NCBI GenBank assembly: GCA_027022775.1
Contig: JALVXO010000265.1
Location: 1-6,218 of the forward strand
DNA from: Campylobacteraceae bacterium
GTDB taxonomy: Bacteria; Campylobacterota; Campylobacteria; Campylobacterales; Sulfurovaceae
DNA length: 6,218 nt
Reading direction: 5' to 3'
The first letter of the stretch is position 1, and the number at the start of each line of letters is the position of its first letter. Position numbers and translations under genes: made by a program. Below the pieces are notes generated by a model. That model saw only the letters and a list, made by a program, of their open reading frames with translations. It made no database searches and was not told the DNA's origin. Of the stretch, positions 5,969 to 6,218 are shown piece by piece.

Positions 5969-6218
5969 ATGAAACGGTTTATCTTGTTTATTCCCATTCT
6001 GCTTATATTTGTTTTAATTGGCTGCGGAGGCGGCGGAAGTGTTTCTTCGCATGAGGGAAACGGTTCAGTTGATCATTTACTATGGGGCGTTAAAGTTCCA
6101 TCTAGCATGAAGGTTTCTGTTTGCACATCGTCAGAGTGTCCAGATACCTCACTGGCAATAAGAGATGTCGATTTTGCTAGCGAAATGGTTTTGGTAGCGA
6201 AAGCAAAAAAAGATTTGG
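5969..6218 (+). CDS. Putative lipoprotein, N-terminal part (cut by window edge)
   Basis: The first 83 codons of an open frame running off the right edge; I do not recognise the product. The N-terminus MKRFILFIPILLIFVLIGC is a lipoprotein signal peptide with a good lipobox (LIGC, Cys19), followed by a glycine spacer GGGGS common on surface or periplasmic lipoproteins. The visible mature part includes LLWGVKVPSSMKVSVCTSSE and a strand-like stretch ending DFASEMVLVAKAKKDL, with two further cysteines (about residues 52 and 57). The ribosome binding site is the strongest in the window, AAAGGAGG (5956-5963) at 5 bases from the ATG, so good expression is expected. It has its own promoter region after the mltB operon terminator. 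Residue 20 is Gly rather than Asp, which in enterobacterial rules would favour the outer membrane; whether that rule applies here is uncertain. Confidence 0.8.
   Translation, partial: MKRFILFIPILLIFVLIGCGGGGSVSSHEGNGSVDHLLWGVKVPSSMKVSVCTSSECPDTSLAIRDVDFASEMVLVAKAKKDL

Noticed and set aside
5964..5972. Two-codon mini-frame ATG-CCA-TGA overlapping the lipoprotein start codon
   Set aside because: Its ATG touches the ribosome binding site, too close for initiation; the ATG at 5969 has proper spacing and begins a lipoprotein signal peptide.

Overview
The window looks like ordinary chromosomal DNA from a member of the Campylobacterota (formerly Epsilonproteobacteria). No tools were used, so this rests on reading motifs. 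Three things point there. RNase J carries a long basic N-terminal extension, as in Helicobacter pylori, and sits directly downstream of rsmA, an order I recall from Helicobacter and Campylobacter. The Pal lipoprotein has the extra C-terminal cysteine pair I associate with campylobacterial Pal/Omp18. Promoters have the T-rich, TTTTTTGnTATAAT style -10 region typical of this group, without a strong -35. Genus cannot be assigned.

Layout. On the minus strand, from right to left: pal (OmpA-family lipoprotein), a heptad-repeat hairpin that looks like a terminator, rsmA (16S rRNA dimethyltransferase), rnj (RNase J), a 221-base spacer holding two inverted repeats, and the first 189 codons of leuC (isopropylmalate dehydratase large subunit), cut off by the left edge. 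On the plus strand from about 4298: an mltB-type lytic transglycosylase, a small exported protein of unknown function 12 bases after it, a clear intrinsic terminator, then the first 83 codons of an unidentified lipoprotein cut off by the right edge.

How they work together. rsmA and rnj form a ribosome-maturation/RNA-decay pair and are probably co-transcribed. pal and mltB are divergently transcribed from one 103-base region with interleaved promoters. Both act on the cell envelope: Pal tethers the outer membrane to peptidoglycan and MltB cleaves glycan strands. leuC has its own promoter and belongs to leucine biosynthesis.

I saw no mobile element, CRISPR array, tRNA, rRNA or defence system, and nothing that amounts to a clearly new system. 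The points most worth a second look are the interleaved pal/mltB promoters, the structured spacer between rnj and leuC, the heptad repeat after pal, the disordered RNase J tail, the altered motif in the transglycosylase, and the two unidentified exported proteins.
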